Shown here: piece after piece, positions 45,579 to 54,475 of the stretch
How positions within the stretch are numbered: position 1 is the stretch's first letter
Layout of the letters: each line of letters begins with the position of its first letter
Assembly: GCA_900550135.1 (NCBI GenBank)
Contig: URQO01000002.1
Coordinates: 39,823-103,822, forward strand
Source of the DNA: an uncultured Eubacterium sp.
GTDB taxonomy: Bacteria > Bacillota > Clostridia > Lachnospirales > Lachnospiraceae
Reading direction: 5' to 3'
Length of the DNA stretch: 64,000 nt
Position numbers and translations under genes: made by a program
The notes under the pieces: generated by a model
What the model saw: only the letters and a program-made list of their open reading frames with translations
Told to the model about the DNA's origin: nothing
Database searches by the model: none

Positions 45579-46874
45579 ATGTTAAAAGCAGCATTGCACA
45601 ATTTAGGTTGTAAAGTAAATGCATATGAAACAGAGGCCATGGCTCAGATTTTAGAAAAAAACGGATATGAGATTGTTCCCTTTTCTGACATAGCAGATGT
45701 ATATATTGTAAATACATGTTCAGTTACAAATATGGCAGACAGAAAATCAAGGCAGATGCTTCACAAGGCAAAGTCAAAAAATAAGGAAGCCATAGTAGTA
45801 GCCACAGGATGTTATGTACAAACTGCCACTGAACAGATAAAGGAAGACCTGGCAATAGACATTATTATCGGAAATAACAGAAAAAAAGAGATTGTAAATA
45901 TATTAAATGAATATATAAAAGACAAAGAAAAAACACATGTTATTGATATAAATAACACTGATGAGTACGAGGATTTCCAACTTTCAACATTAACTGAGCA
46001 TACAAGGGCTCACATTAAAATTCAGGATGGATGTAACAATTTCTGCTCTTACTGTATTATTCCATATGCCAGAGGAAGAATAAGAAGCAGAAAACTTGAG
46101 AGTATAAAAGAAGAAATGACAAATCTTGCACAAAACGGATTTAAAGAAGTTGTGCTTACAGGAATCAATCTTGGATTTTATAAAGATGAAGACAAGACGT
46201 TAATTGATGTAATTGAACTGGCCCAGGCTATAGACGGAATCGAGAGAATACGCCTTGGTTCAGTTGATCCTGAAATAATAACGCATGAGTTTATAGACAG
46301 ATTAAAGTATGCAGATAAAATGTGTCCACATTTTCATTTGTCATTGCAAAGTGGATGCGACAGTGTTCTAAAAAATATGAACAGGCATTATAATACAAAG
46401 GAATATGTTGAAAAATGTAATCTTATAAGATCAATATATGAAAATCCGGCAATAACTACAGACATAATCGTAGGATTTCCGGGAGAAAGTGATGAGGACT
46501 TTGAAACCACAGTTCAGTTTGCAAAAGATGTTGGATTTTCGCAGATACATGTATTTAAATATTCAAAAAGAAGTGGAACAGTTGCAGCAAACATGCCAAA
46601 TCAGATAGATGAAAAAGTTAAAACATTAAGAAGTGAAGAATTAATTGCCACAGGAAATGTTTTAACACAAAGTTACAGAAAAAATCTTATTGGCAAAAAA
46701 GAAGAACTTTTGTTAGAAGAAGAAAAGGTTATAAAAGACAGGCAATATATAGTAGGTCATACAAAAAATTATGTGCCGGTAGTTATAGAAAAAAGAGACT
46801 TTAAACCTGGCGAAATCATAAATGTGACAATAAAAGACTTTATAAATACTGAAATAATGCTTGCCACTGAATAA
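45579..46874 (+). CDS. mtaB: tRNA (ct6A37) methylthiotransferase MtaB
   Basis: A 431-residue radical-SAM methylthiotransferase. The N-terminal UPF0004 domain has three cysteines (NLGCKVNAYE, VNTCSVTN, TGCYVQ) for one iron-sulfur cluster. The radical SAM motif is DGCNNFCSYCIIPYARG. A TRAM domain closes the protein. The NLGCKVN start marks the MtaB branch rather than MiaB. It adds methylthio to threonylcarbamoyl-adenosine 37. In B. subtilis it also follows the dnaJ-prmA-rsmE group. Confidence 0.95.
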   Translation: MLKAALHNLGCKVNAYETEAMAQILEKNGYEIVPFSDIADVYIVNTCSVTNMADRKSRQMLHKAKSKNKEAIVVATGCYVQTATEQIKEDLAIDIIIGNNRKKEIVNILNEYIKDKEKTHVIDINNTDEYEDFQLSTLTEHTRAHIKIQDGCNNFCSYCIIPYARGRIRSRKLESIKEEMTNLAQNGFKEVVLTGINLGFYKDEDKTLIDVIELAQAIDGIERIRLGSVDPEIITHEFIDRLKYADKMCPHFHLSLQSGCDSVLKNMNRHYNTKEYVEKCNLIRSIYENPAITTDIIVGFPGESDEDFETTVQFAKDVGFSQIHVFKYSKRSGTVAANMPNQIDEKVKTLRSEELIATGNVLTQSYRKNLIGKKEELLLEEEKVIKDRQYIVGHTKNYVPVVIEKRDFKPGEIINVTIKDFINTEIMLATE

Positions 46875-46931
46875 CTTTTATATTAAACTTATACTATACT
46901 GCCAAAAAAGGCAAACAAAGGACGTGATAAG

Positions 46932-47192
46932 ATGAGCAATTTAGGAAACACACAGTTTTTCAATGTAGGACAGGAACAGAAATTAGGAGTAGAGGAAATT
47001 TTTGAAAAGGTATATCAGGCACTTGCCGAAAAAGGGTACAATCCGGTTAATCAGATTGTAGGATATATTATGTCAGGAGATCCTACCTATATTACAAGTC
47101 ATAACAATGCACGAAGCCTTATCATGAAGGTTGAACGCGATGAACTTATTGAAGAGGCTGTAAAGTATTACATTAACAACAAGTTAAAATAA
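46932..47192 (+). CDS. IreB family regulatory phosphoprotein (UPF0297)
   Basis: An 86-residue protein with the full family pattern: TQFFNVGQEQKLGVEEI, YNPVNQIVGYIMSGDPTYIT and HNNARSLIMKVERDEL. In Enterococcus IreB is phosphorylated by the Ser/Thr kinase IreK and affects cephalosporin resistance. The family sits next to ruvX and DUF1292 genes in most Firmicutes, as here. Confidence 0.95.
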   Translation: MSNLGNTQFFNVGQEQKLGVEEIFEKVYQALAEKGYNPVNQIVGYIMSGDPTYITSHNNARSLIMKVERDELIEEAVKYYINNKLK

Positions 47193-47304
47193 ATATACAC
47201 TTAGAGTATCGCTTAATATACAAACGGACAGTTTTGTCAAAAAGAGGTTGTATCACAAGGGATACTTTCTTCTGTGTGCTTATTTTAAGGAAAGGTAAAG
47301 CAAA

Positions 47305-47742
47305 ATGAGACTGCTTGGTTTGGATTTTGGTTCGAAAACAGTGGGAGTGGCAGTTTCTGATCCTTTAGGATTAACAGCAACAGCAATCGAAATAGTAAGA
47401 AGACAGTCACCAAACAAATTAAGAAAAACTCTTGCAAGAATTGAAGAAATAATAAAAGAATATGATATTGATACCATTGTGTTAGGTTATCCGGTTATGC
47501 TTGATGGTACTGCAGGAGAAAGGGTTGAGAAAACCAAAGAGTTTGCGACTATGCTTAAGAGAAGAACGGGAAAAGAGATTTTATTTCAGGATGAAAGACT
47601 GACTACAGTGGAAGCCTATGAAATTATGGATTTGATGGGTATAAAAAAAGAAGACAGGTACGACTATGTGGATATGATTGCTGCTAAAGTGATTTTAGAG
47701 GATTATTTAAACGAAAATTCCGGCGACCTACATAAAGACTAG
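47305..47742 (+). CDS. ruvX: RuvX/YqgF RNase H-like nuclease
   Basis: A 145-residue YqgF family protein. The RNase H-like core shows RLLGLDFGSKTVGVAVSDP, VLGYPVMLDGTAGERVEK, ILFQDERLTTVEAY and a C-terminal D in YVDMIAAKVILEDYL. Family members act as Holliday-junction-type nucleases or in 16S rRNA 5' end processing; which applies here is unknown. It is encoded between ireB and the DUF1292 gene, a conserved order. Confidence 0.95.
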   Translation: MRLLGLDFGSKTVGVAVSDPLGLTATAIEIVRRQSPNKLRKTLARIEEIIKEYDIDTIVLGYPVMLDGTAGERVEKTKEFATMLKRRTGKEILFQDERLTTVEAYEIMDLMGIKKEDRYDYVDMIAAKVILEDYLNENSGDLHKD

Positions 47743-47760
47743 AAGAGAGGATTGAAATTT

Positions 47761-48027
47761 ATGGATGAAAAAATTATTTTCATAGATGATGAAGGAAAAG
47801 AAGTAGAAATGTTTGTTATTGAAGAAACAAGAATTAACAATGTTAATTATCTTTTAGTAACAGACGATGATGATAGTGAAGAAGCAGAAGCATATATTTT
47901 AAAAGATGTTTCAGAGGAACAGGACGAGGAAGCTGTTTATGAAATAGTATCAGACGAATCAGAAATTGATTATATTGGAAAAATATTTTCTGAATTATTA
48001 GAAGACATTGATATTGAAAAAGAATAA
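47761..48027 (+). CDS. DUF1292 family protein
   Basis: An 88-residue acidic protein of the YrzB type: KIIFIDDEGKEVEMFVIEET, NYLLVTDDDDSEEAEAYILK and EEDEEAVYEIVSD-like text (here EEQDEEAVYEIVSD). Function unknown across the family. The ATG at 47761 is ten bases after AGAGAGG; a TTG at 47752 overlaps that site. It sits between ruvX and rnj. Confidence 0.92.
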   Translation: MDEKIIFIDDEGKEVEMFVIEETRINNVNYLLVTDDDDSEEAEAYILKDVSEEQDEEAVYEIVSDESEIDYIGKIFSELLEDIDIEKE

Positions 48028-48072
48028 CGAAAAATATAGAACTGGAAAATATAAGGAGGGTTAGATTAAAGG

Positions 48073-49734
48073 ATGAGTGAAGAGTCAAAGATAAAAGTAA
48101 TTCCTCTTGGCGGATTAGAGGAAATCGGAATGAACATGACAGCCTTTGAATACAATGAAAGCATTGTGGTTGTAGACTGTGGATTGTCGTTCCCAAGTGA
48201 TGATATGTTAGGTATTGACTGTGTTATCCCTGATATAACATTTTTAAGGGAAAACAAAGATAAAATAAAAGGTTTTGTAATTACTCATGGACATGAGGAT
48301 CATATTGGTGCATTGCCATACGTGCTAAAGGAAATTAATGCACCTCTTTATGCTACAAAACTTACAATGGGTATTATAGAAGGAAAACTTAGTGAACACG
48401 AATTGCTTGGAGTGGTAAAACGAAAAGTAGTAAGATTTGGACAAAGTGTTCGCTTAGGCGAGTTTAGAATAGAATTTATAAGAACAAATCATAGTATTGC
48501 TGATGCAGCAGCACTTGCAATACACACACCTGAAGGCATTATTGTGCACACAGGTGACTTTAAGGTTGATTACACACCTGTATTTGGTGACGCTATTAAT
48601 CTTGCAAGATTTAGTGAACTTGGAAAGAAGGGTGTACTTGCACTTATGTGTGACAGTACAAATGCCTTAAGACCGGGATTTACTCCATCAGAACGTAATG
48701 TAGGAAAGACTTTTGAACATATTTTTTCAGAACACACAGATGGAAGAATTATTATTGCAACATTTGCATCTAATGTAGACAGAGTTCAACAGATTATTAA
48801 CACTGCCTGCAAGTATAATAGAAAAGTAATTGTAGAAGGAAGAAGTATGGTCAACATTATCTCTGTTGCAAGAGAAATGGAATACTTAAAGATTCCTGAC
48901 AATACATTAATCAGCATAGAAGAAATGGACAATTACACTGATAATCAGTTGGTACTTATAACAACAGGAAGTCAGGGTGAGTCTATGGCAGCATTGTCAA
49001 GGATGGCAGCATCACTTCATAGAAAAGTACACATCAAACCAAGTGATACGGTTGTATTTAGTTCAACACCGATACCGGGCAATGAAAAGGCGGTTACAAA
49101 GGTTATTAATGAACTTTATCAGCTTGGAGCTGAGGTGGTGTTACAGGATACACACGTATCAGGTCATGCCTGCCAGGAAGAAATCAAACTGATGTATGCC
49201 TTGGTTAAACCTAAATATGCAATACCTGTTCATGGAGAGTACAGACATTTGAAAGAGCATGGAAATATTGCACAGTCAATGGGAATTCCAAAGGAAAATG
49301 TATTTCTGTTAGAGTCAGGTGATGTACTTGGTATTACAAAAGAATCTGCAAAGGTAGAAGGAAAAGTTCCTGCCGGCTCAGTTTTAGTTGATGGTTTAGG
49401 TGTAGGTGATGTTGGAAACATTGTATTACGTGACAGACAGAATCTTGCAGAAAACGGTATTATCATTGTTGTACTCACATTGGAAAAATACAGCAATCAG
49501 ATACTTGCAGGTCCTGATATTGTAACAAGAGGATTTGTATATGTAAGAGAATCAGAAAATCTTATTGAAAATGCAAAGCAGGTAGTAACTGAAGCATTAT
49601 TAGAATGTTTGGAAAGTAGAAATGTAGATTGGGGCAAAATCAAGATGGTTGTAAAAGACAGTCTTGGCGAATACTTATGGAGAACAATGAGAAGAAGCCC
49701 AATGATTTTACCAATTATAATGGAAGTTGAATAA
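48073..49734 (+). CDS. rnj: Ribonuclease J
   Basis: A 553-residue metallo-beta-lactamase/beta-CASP nuclease. The zinc motif is ITHGHEDHIGALPYVL, the next His-Asp VHTGDFKVDYTPVFG, and the beta-CASP region has MCDSTNALRPGFTPSE and TTGSQGESMAALSRMA. The HVSGHACQEEIKLM and PVHGEYRHLKEH segments complete the active site. It has 5'-exonuclease and endonuclease activity on mRNA and rRNA. Whether it is the J1 or the J2 type cannot be decided here. Confidence 0.96.
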   Translation: MSEESKIKVIPLGGLEEIGMNMTAFEYNESIVVVDCGLSFPSDDMLGIDCVIPDITFLRENKDKIKGFVITHGHEDHIGALPYVLKEINAPLYATKLTMGIIEGKLSEHELLGVVKRKVVRFGQSVRLGEFRIEFIRTNHSIADAAALAIHTPEGIIVHTGDFKVDYTPVFGDAINLARFSELGKKGVLALMCDSTNALRPGFTPSERNVGKTFEHIFSEHTDGRIIIATFASNVDRVQQIINTACKYNRKVIVEGRSMVNIISVAREMEYLKIPDNTLISIEEMDNYTDNQLVLITTGSQGESMAALSRMAASLHRKVHIKPSDTVVFSSTPIPGNEKAVTKVINELYQLGAEVVLQDTHVSGHACQEEIKLMYALVKPKYAIPVHGEYRHLKEHGNIAQSMGIPKENVFLLESGDVLGITKESAKVEGKVPAGSVLVDGLGVGDVGNIVLRDRQNLAENGIIIVVLTLEKYSNQILAGPDIVTRGFVYVRESENLIENAKQVVTEALLECLESRNVDWGKIKMVVKDSLGEYLWRTMRRSPMILPIIMEVE

Positions 49735-49745
49735 TAGGAGTGTGT

Positions 49746-50141
49746 ATGAGTAGACACAATACATCAAAAGGATTTGCAAATATTTCAGTGAAAATATGTA
49801 AGTATGTAATTATGGTTGTTATAATTATAGTTTGTGCAACGGCAGCTTACAATTTTGGTACAAATATATTTGATTCACAAGGTGTTGATGAAAAGCCGGG
49901 AACAGATATGTCTGTATCAGTGGAAGAAGGCACGACTATCAGCATGCTTGCGGATACACTAAAAGAATATGGTGTAATAGATGACACTTTGATTTTCAGA
50001 GTTCAGGCATATGTGTACAATACAAAAAGTATAAAGCCTGGTACTTATACATTTAATACATCGCAGTCAGGTGAAGAAATATTTACAGTAATAAAAGACG
50101 GTCCTGAAGAAGACAAGGCCGAAAATACACAGAAAAAGTAA
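49746..50141 (+). CDS. MltG (YceG)-like N-terminal domain protein, no catalytic domain
   Basis: A 131-residue membrane protein. One transmembrane segment lies at about residues 17-38 (YVIMVVIIIVCATAAYNFG). Outside it is a LysM-like domain as in MltG: VEEGTTISMLADTLKEYGVI, DTLIFRVQAYVYN, KSIKPGTYTFNTSQSGEEIF. MltG enzymes are over 300 residues with a catalytic Glu domain, and that domain is missing. The position, between rnj/DUF1292 and trmR, is where B. subtilis has yrrL (mltG). It is either a natural short form that regulates wall synthesis or a truncated relic. The ATG at 49746 follows AGGAG. Confidence 0.8.
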   Translation: MSRHNTSKGFANISVKICKYVIMVVIIIVCATAAYNFGTNIFDSQGVDEKPGTDMSVSVEEGTTISMLADTLKEYGVIDDTLIFRVQAYVYNTKSIKPGTYTFNTSQSGEEIFTVIKDGPEEDKAENTQKK

Positions 50142-50151
50142 GGATGATTTT

Positions 50152-50796
50152 ATGATAGTAGATGAGAGAATCAGAACTTACATTAACTCATTGGAAAAAA
50201 CAAATAGCAGGTTGTTGGAAGACATAGAACAAAAAGCACACAAAGACGGCGTACCTATCATACGAAAAGAAATGGAAAGCTTTTTAAGGGTAATGCTTTT
50301 AATTAAGAAACCGACAAAAATATTGGAGCTGGGTACCGCAGTAGGGTACTCAGCCATTTTAATGAGTGAATGTATAGAAAAAGATGCCAAAATAGTTACA
50401 ATAGAAAACTATGGAAGACGCATTAAAGAAGCAAAAGAAAACATAAAAAAAGCAGACCGGGAAAAGACCATTGAATTGCTTGGAGGGGATGCAATGGAAA
50501 TTATGCCTACCCTTGTAGAAGAACAGTTTGATTTTGTATTTATGGATGCGGCAAAGGCACAGTATATAAATTTTCTGCCACAGGTACTTCGCCTTATGAA
50601 GAAGGGAGCCATACTTATTACAGATAATGTGCTTCAGGAAGGCGACTTAATAGAGTCAAAATTTGTGGTAAGAAGAAGAGACAGAACCATTCACAAAAGA
50701 ATGAGAGAATACATGGAAGTGGTGAAAAATCATCCGGAACTTGAAACATCAATAGTTCCAATTGGTGATGGAATAACTATGTCAGTAAAGAAGTAA
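50152..50796 (+). CDS. trmR: tRNA 5-hydroxyuridine O-methyltransferase TrmR (YrrM family)
   Basis: A 214-residue class I SAM-dependent O-methyltransferase: KILELGTAVGYSAILMSE, IVTIENYGRRIKEAKEN, GDAMEIMPTL, FDFVFMDAAKAQYINFLP, and DNVLQEGDLIE. By its place before the U32 peptidase-like gene, as in B. subtilis yrrM-yrrN-yrrO, it is probably TrmR, which methylates 5-hydroxyuridine 34 of tRNA to 5-methoxyuridine. The assignment rests on family and context. Degenerate copies of its 3' end follow it. Confidence 0.88.
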   Translation: MIVDERIRTYINSLEKTNSRLLEDIEQKAHKDGVPIIRKEMESFLRVMLLIKKPTKILELGTAVGYSAILMSECIEKDAKIVTIENYGRRIKEAKENIKKADREKTIELLGGDAMEIMPTLVEEQFDFVFMDAAKAQYINFLPQVLRLMKKGAILITDNVLQEGDLIESKFVVRRRDRTIHKRMREYMEVVKNHPELETSIVPIGDGITMSVKK

Positions 50797-50894
50797 TGAT
50801 TGTTTCCATTGGAGGTGGAGTAACCACGATAGTGAAGAAGTGCTGATTGTTTCAACTGGAAACGGAATAACAGTGCCGGTAAATAAATAAAATC
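50755..50894. repeat. 47-bp tandem repeat, three units, at the trmR 3' end
   Basis: Units start at 50755, 50802 and 50849, exactly 47 bp apart. The first codes for the TrmR C-terminus (IPIGDGITMSVKK). The later units would read SIGGGVTTIVKK and STGNGITVPVNK in shifted frames but lie after the stop codon. Confidence 0.8.
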
Positions 50895-50962
50895 AGAAAG
50901 GAAAGCAACTGCTTTTGGGTGCAAAAATAAAGCATCAAAAAGTAATTGCACGGTAAAATAAA

Positions 50963-52189
50963 ATGAGAAAACCTGAATTGTTAGTTCCTGCAAGTAGTTT
51001 GGAGGTATTAAAAACAGCGGTAAGATATGGTGCAGATGCAGTGTACATTGGTGGTGAAGTGTTTGGATTAAGAGCGAAGGCAAAAAACTTCACATTAGAA
51101 GAAATGGCAGAGGGAGTTAATTTTGCCCATGAACATGGTGTGAGAGTATATGTAACAGCAAATATTTTGGCTCATAATGCAGATTTGGAACCTGTCAAGG
51201 CATACTTTAAGGATTTAAAGAAAGTAAATCCTGATGCGTTAATTATTGCTGATCCTGCAATATTTACAATAGCAAAAGAAATTTTGCCTGATATGGAACT
51301 TCATATTAGCACTCAGGCAAATAATACAAATTATGGAACATATAATTTTTGGTGGAATCTTGGAGCAAAAAGAGTAGTTTCCGCAAGAGAGTTATCAATA
51401 AATGAAATAAAGGAAATAAGGGAACACATTCCTGATGACATGGAAATAGAAACTTTTGTACATGGTGCAATGTGTATTTCGTATTCAGGAAGATGTCTTC
51501 TTAGCAGTTTTATGGCAGGAAGAGATGCAAACAAAGGTGCGTGCACACACCCATGCCGTTGGAAATATGCAGTGATGGAAGAAAATCGTCCGGGACAGTA
51601 TATGCCAATAGAAGAAAATGAAAGAGGCACATATATTTTTAACTCAAAGGATTTGTGTATGATAGAACATATTCCTGAGTTAATTGACGCAGGAATAGAC
51701 AGTTTTAAAATAGAAGGCAGGATGAAAACGGCTCTGTATGTGGCAACAGTTGCAAGAACATACAGAATGGCAATTGATGATTACTTAGAAGATCCTGAAA
51801 AATATAAGGCAAATCTTCCAAAGTACAGAACCCTTATATCACAATGTACTTACAGACAGTATACAACTGGATTTTTCTTTGGAAAGCCTGATGAAACTAC
51901 ACAAATTTACGATTGTAATGTTTATGAAAGAGACTATGTATATCTTGGCATTGTAGGTGACAAATTGGGCGAAAATGAATACAGCCTTGAGCAGAAAAAT
52001 AAATTTTGTCAGGGACAGAAAATTGAAGTGATGAAAGCTGACGGAAATGATATAGAAGTTGAAGTTGTTTCAATTAAGGATGAAGATGACAATGAAATGG
52101 AAAGTTGTCCACATCCAAAACAGAAGCTTAAGATTAACCTTGGAATGGAATTGGAAAAGGGAGATATTTTAAGAGTTAAGGAACAGTAG
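50963..52189 (+). CDS. Peptidase U32-family tRNA hydroxylation protein TrhP
   Basis: A 408-residue U32 family protein. It begins KPELLVPASSLEVLKTAVRYG and carries YIGGEVFGLRAKAKNF. The family signature region is EIETFVHGAMCISYSGRCLL, with the cysteine-rich GACTHPCRWKYAVME and SFKIEGRMKTALYVA. In B. subtilis YrrN and YrrO (TrhP1/TrhP2) work with TrmR to make 5-hydroxyuridine in tRNA; only one such gene is here. It lies 166 bases after trmR. The ribosome binding site is weak. Confidence 0.92.
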   Translation: MRKPELLVPASSLEVLKTAVRYGADAVYIGGEVFGLRAKAKNFTLEEMAEGVNFAHEHGVRVYVTANILAHNADLEPVKAYFKDLKKVNPDALIIADPAIFTIAKEILPDMELHISTQANNTNYGTYNFWWNLGAKRVVSARELSINEIKEIREHIPDDMEIETFVHGAMCISYSGRCLLSSFMAGRDANKGACTHPCRWKYAVMEENRPGQYMPIEENERGTYIFNSKDLCMIEHIPELIDAGIDSFKIEGRMKTALYVATVARTYRMAIDDYLEDPEKYKANLPKYRTLISQCTYRQYTTGFFFGKPDETTQIYDCNVYERDYVYLGIVGDKLGENEYSLEQKNKFCQGQKIEVMKADGNDIEVEVVSIKDEDDNEMESCPHPKQKLKINLGMELEKGDILRVKEQ

Positions 52190-52291
52190 AACTGTCAACC
52201 GACAGAAGTGGAAAAATAAACTTTTCAAGACATGCACGAGAAACTGTAGCCTATCATAAAATATTATTAAGTATGTCGTGAGGTGGAAAGT

Positions 52292-52927
52292 GTGAAGACT
52301 TTTTTAGAGCCTTTAACACCAAATGAAGAAAAAGAATGTATAGAAAAAATAACGCAGGGAAACAAAGAAGCTAAAGACATACTGATTGAACGAAATCTAA
52401 GACTGGTTGCCCACATAGCAAAAAAATATTATGGGGAAAACAGAGACAATGAAGATTTGATATCAATAGGTATCATAGGACTTATAAAGGCGGTAAATAC
52501 TTACAACCCACAAAAGGGAAACCGGCTTGTAACTTATGCATCAAAATGTATAGAAAATGAACTTTTGATGATGCTTAGAAGTGAAAAGAAAAAAAGCAAA
52601 GAGGTATCATTAAACGAGCCAATAGGTATGGATAAAGAAGGCAATACAATAAGTCTTATAGATGTGGTAGAAACAGATGAAATGGCCATGGCTGACAGAA
52701 TGGAAAAGGCCGAGGATATTGTCAGGGTAAGGGAGTATGTTGACAGGGTTTTAACAAAAAGGGAAAAGGAAATTATTACAAAAAGATATGGACTGGTAAA
52801 TGGAAGTCCCATTACCCAGAAAAAAGTTGGAAACCAAATGGGAATATCCAGAAGCTATGTAAGTAGAATTGAGAAAAAGGCCCTTGAAAAATTGAAAAAA
52901 GCCTTTGACAACACAAATACTATGTGA
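52292..52927 (+). CDS. sigK: RNA polymerase sporulation-type sigma factor (SigK-like)
   Basis: A 211-residue sigma-70 family factor. Region 2 has RNLRLVAHIAKKYYGENRDN, DLISIGIIGLIKAVNTYNP and LVTYASKCIENELLMMLR. Region 4 has LTKREKEIITKRYGL and the HTH ITQKKVGNQMGISRSYVSRI. The short start before region 2 and the KKSKEVSLNEPIG segment resemble SigK/SigE. The N-terminal stretch is only about 30 residues, so a long membrane-binding pro-sequence is absent. It is one uninterrupted frame with no skin-like insertion. Start is GTG at 52292, five bases after AGGTGG. Whether the host sporulates cannot be seen. Confidence 0.85.
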   Translation: MKTFLEPLTPNEEKECIEKITQGNKEAKDILIERNLRLVAHIAKKYYGENRDNEDLISIGIIGLIKAVNTYNPQKGNRLVTYASKCIENELLMMLRSEKKKSKEVSLNEPIGMDKEGNTISLIDVVETDEMAMADRMEKAEDIVRVREYVDRVLTKREKEIITKRYGLVNGSPITQKKVGNQMGISRSYVSRIEKKALEKLKKAFDNTNTM

Positions 52928-52968
52928 TATATAATAAATAACCTGCTTCTTATAAAATGGAGGCAACT

Positions 52969-54474
52969 ATGGTATGTAGAATAAATTGTGCTGCAATAAC
53001 AGGAGTTGAAATATTTCCGGTTGCAGTAGAAACAGATATTAGTAATGGCCTACCGGCATTTGATATGGTAGGCCTTTTATCATCTGATGTAAAAGAGTCT
53101 AAAGAGCGGGTGAAAACCGCTATCAAAAATTCAGGATTTACAATCCCACCAAAAAGAATAACAATAAATTTTTCACCGGGAAACATAAGAAAGTGTGGAA
53201 CTTATTTTGACCTGCCGGTGGCAGTGTCTATTTTAAATGCCCTTGATATTTTGCAGGGAGATTTGGAAGAAAAGCTGTTTGTAGGTGAGCTAAGTCTGGA
53301 TGGCACAGTAGTGCCGGTTAATGGAATACTGCCAATGGTGTTGTTCGGTTTGCAAAATGGTTATAAGCAGTGTTTTGTTCCAATGGAAAATGTAGGAGAA
53401 TGCAGTATTGTAAAAGGCATTGAAGTAATAGGAGTAGAATCTCTTAATCAACTTGTTATGATGTTACTAACAGGAAAATATGAGAAAAAAATCATTAAAG
53501 ATAAAAAAGAAAAAATTGAAATATCCAATAGAGATTTTAAATTTATAAAAGGACAGATTCAGGCAAGAAAGGCAGCTGAAATTGCGGCGGCAGGAATGCA
53601 CAATCTTTTACTTGTGGGACCTCCGGGAACAGGAAAAACAGTGATAGCAAAAACACTTTCTACAATACTACCTGATATGTCAAAAGAAGAAATAATAGAA
53701 ATATCAAAAATACAAAGCATTGCAGGAAATTTGGACGGTCATCTGGTTAGTGAAAGGCCTTTTAGAAATCCACATCATACGGCAACGGTTTCAGCATTTA
53801 CAGGTGGAGGGATTAACCCAAGACCCGGAGAAATGACATTGGCCCATGGCGGAGTACTTTATATGGACGAATTTCCGGAGTTTTCAAGAAAAGTAATGGA
53901 GACTTTAAGGCAACCAATGGAAGAAGGACAGGTTGTGGTTTCAAGGGCATCAGGGACTTTTAGATTTCCGGCAGATTTTCTCTTGCTTGGATCAATGAAC
54001 CCCTGCAAATGTGGATATTATCCTGATAGGAACAGATGCAACTGTACGGAAATGGATGTGAAAAAATATGTGGAAAAAATCAGTGGACCAATACTTGATA
54101 GAATAGATTTGTGTGTACATATGAACCCGGTTTCCTTTGGTGAGATAAAAAGTGATGGCAAAGAAGAATGTTCAGCTGATATAAGAAAAAGAGTTGAGGT
54201 AGCGGTGCATATACAAAGACAAAGGTACAAAACTGAAAGCTTTAATTATAATGGTCAGTTGCAGGGCAGATATATTGAACAGTATTGTCATCTTGACAAA
54301 AAAGAAACAAGATTTCTAGAAGATATTTATAACAAAATGAAGTTAAGCGTAAGATCTTATGAAAAAATATTGAAGGTGTCAAGAACCATAGCTGATTTGC
54401 AGGAAAAAGATAAAATCACAACAGAGGATATATCCCAGGCAGTTAGTTACAAAACAATGGAGGGGGTAAGATAA
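52969..54474 (+). CDS. YifB/ComM family Mg chelatase-like AAA+ ATPase
   Basis: About 501 residues. The N-terminal domain begins CRINCAAITGVEIFPVAVET and includes ITINFSPGNIRKCGTYFDLP. The AAA+ core has [58 protein letters not shown] and SMNPCKCGYYPD with cysteines. ComM proteins are helicases that help branch migration in natural transformation in some bacteria. dprA follows one base later, which fits a DNA-uptake or recombination role. The ATG at 52969 is five bases after GGAGG; an ATG at 52957 overlaps that site. Confidence 0.94.
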   Translation: MVCRINCAAITGVEIFPVAVETDISNGLPAFDMVGLLSSDVKESKERVKTAIKNSGFTIPPKRITINFSPGNIRKCGTYFDLPVAVSILNALDILQGDLEEKLFVGELSLDGTVVPVNGILPMVLFGLQNGYKQCFVPMENVGECSIVKGIEVIGVESLNQLVMMLLTGKYEKKIIKDKKEKIEISNRDFKFIKGQIQARKAAEIAAAGMHNLLLVGPPGTGKTVIAKTLSTILPDMSKEEIIEISKIQSIAGNLDGHLVSERPFRNPHHTATVSAFTGGGINPRPGEMTLAHGGVLYMDEFPEFSRKVMETLRQPMEEGQVVVSRASGTFRFPADFLLLGSMNPCKCGYYPDRNRCNCTEMDVKKYVEKISGPILDRIDLCVHMNPVSFGEIKSDGKEECSADIRKRVEVAVHIQRQRYKTESFNYNGQLQGRYIEQYCHLDKKETRFLEDIYNKMKLSVRSYEKILKVSRTIADLQEKDKITTEDISQAVSYKTMEGVR

Positions 54475-54475
54475 T

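Noticed and set aside
52292..52927. Interrupted sigK (skin-type insertion)
   Set aside because: Regions 2 and 4 are in one continuous frame with no recombinase gene nearby.
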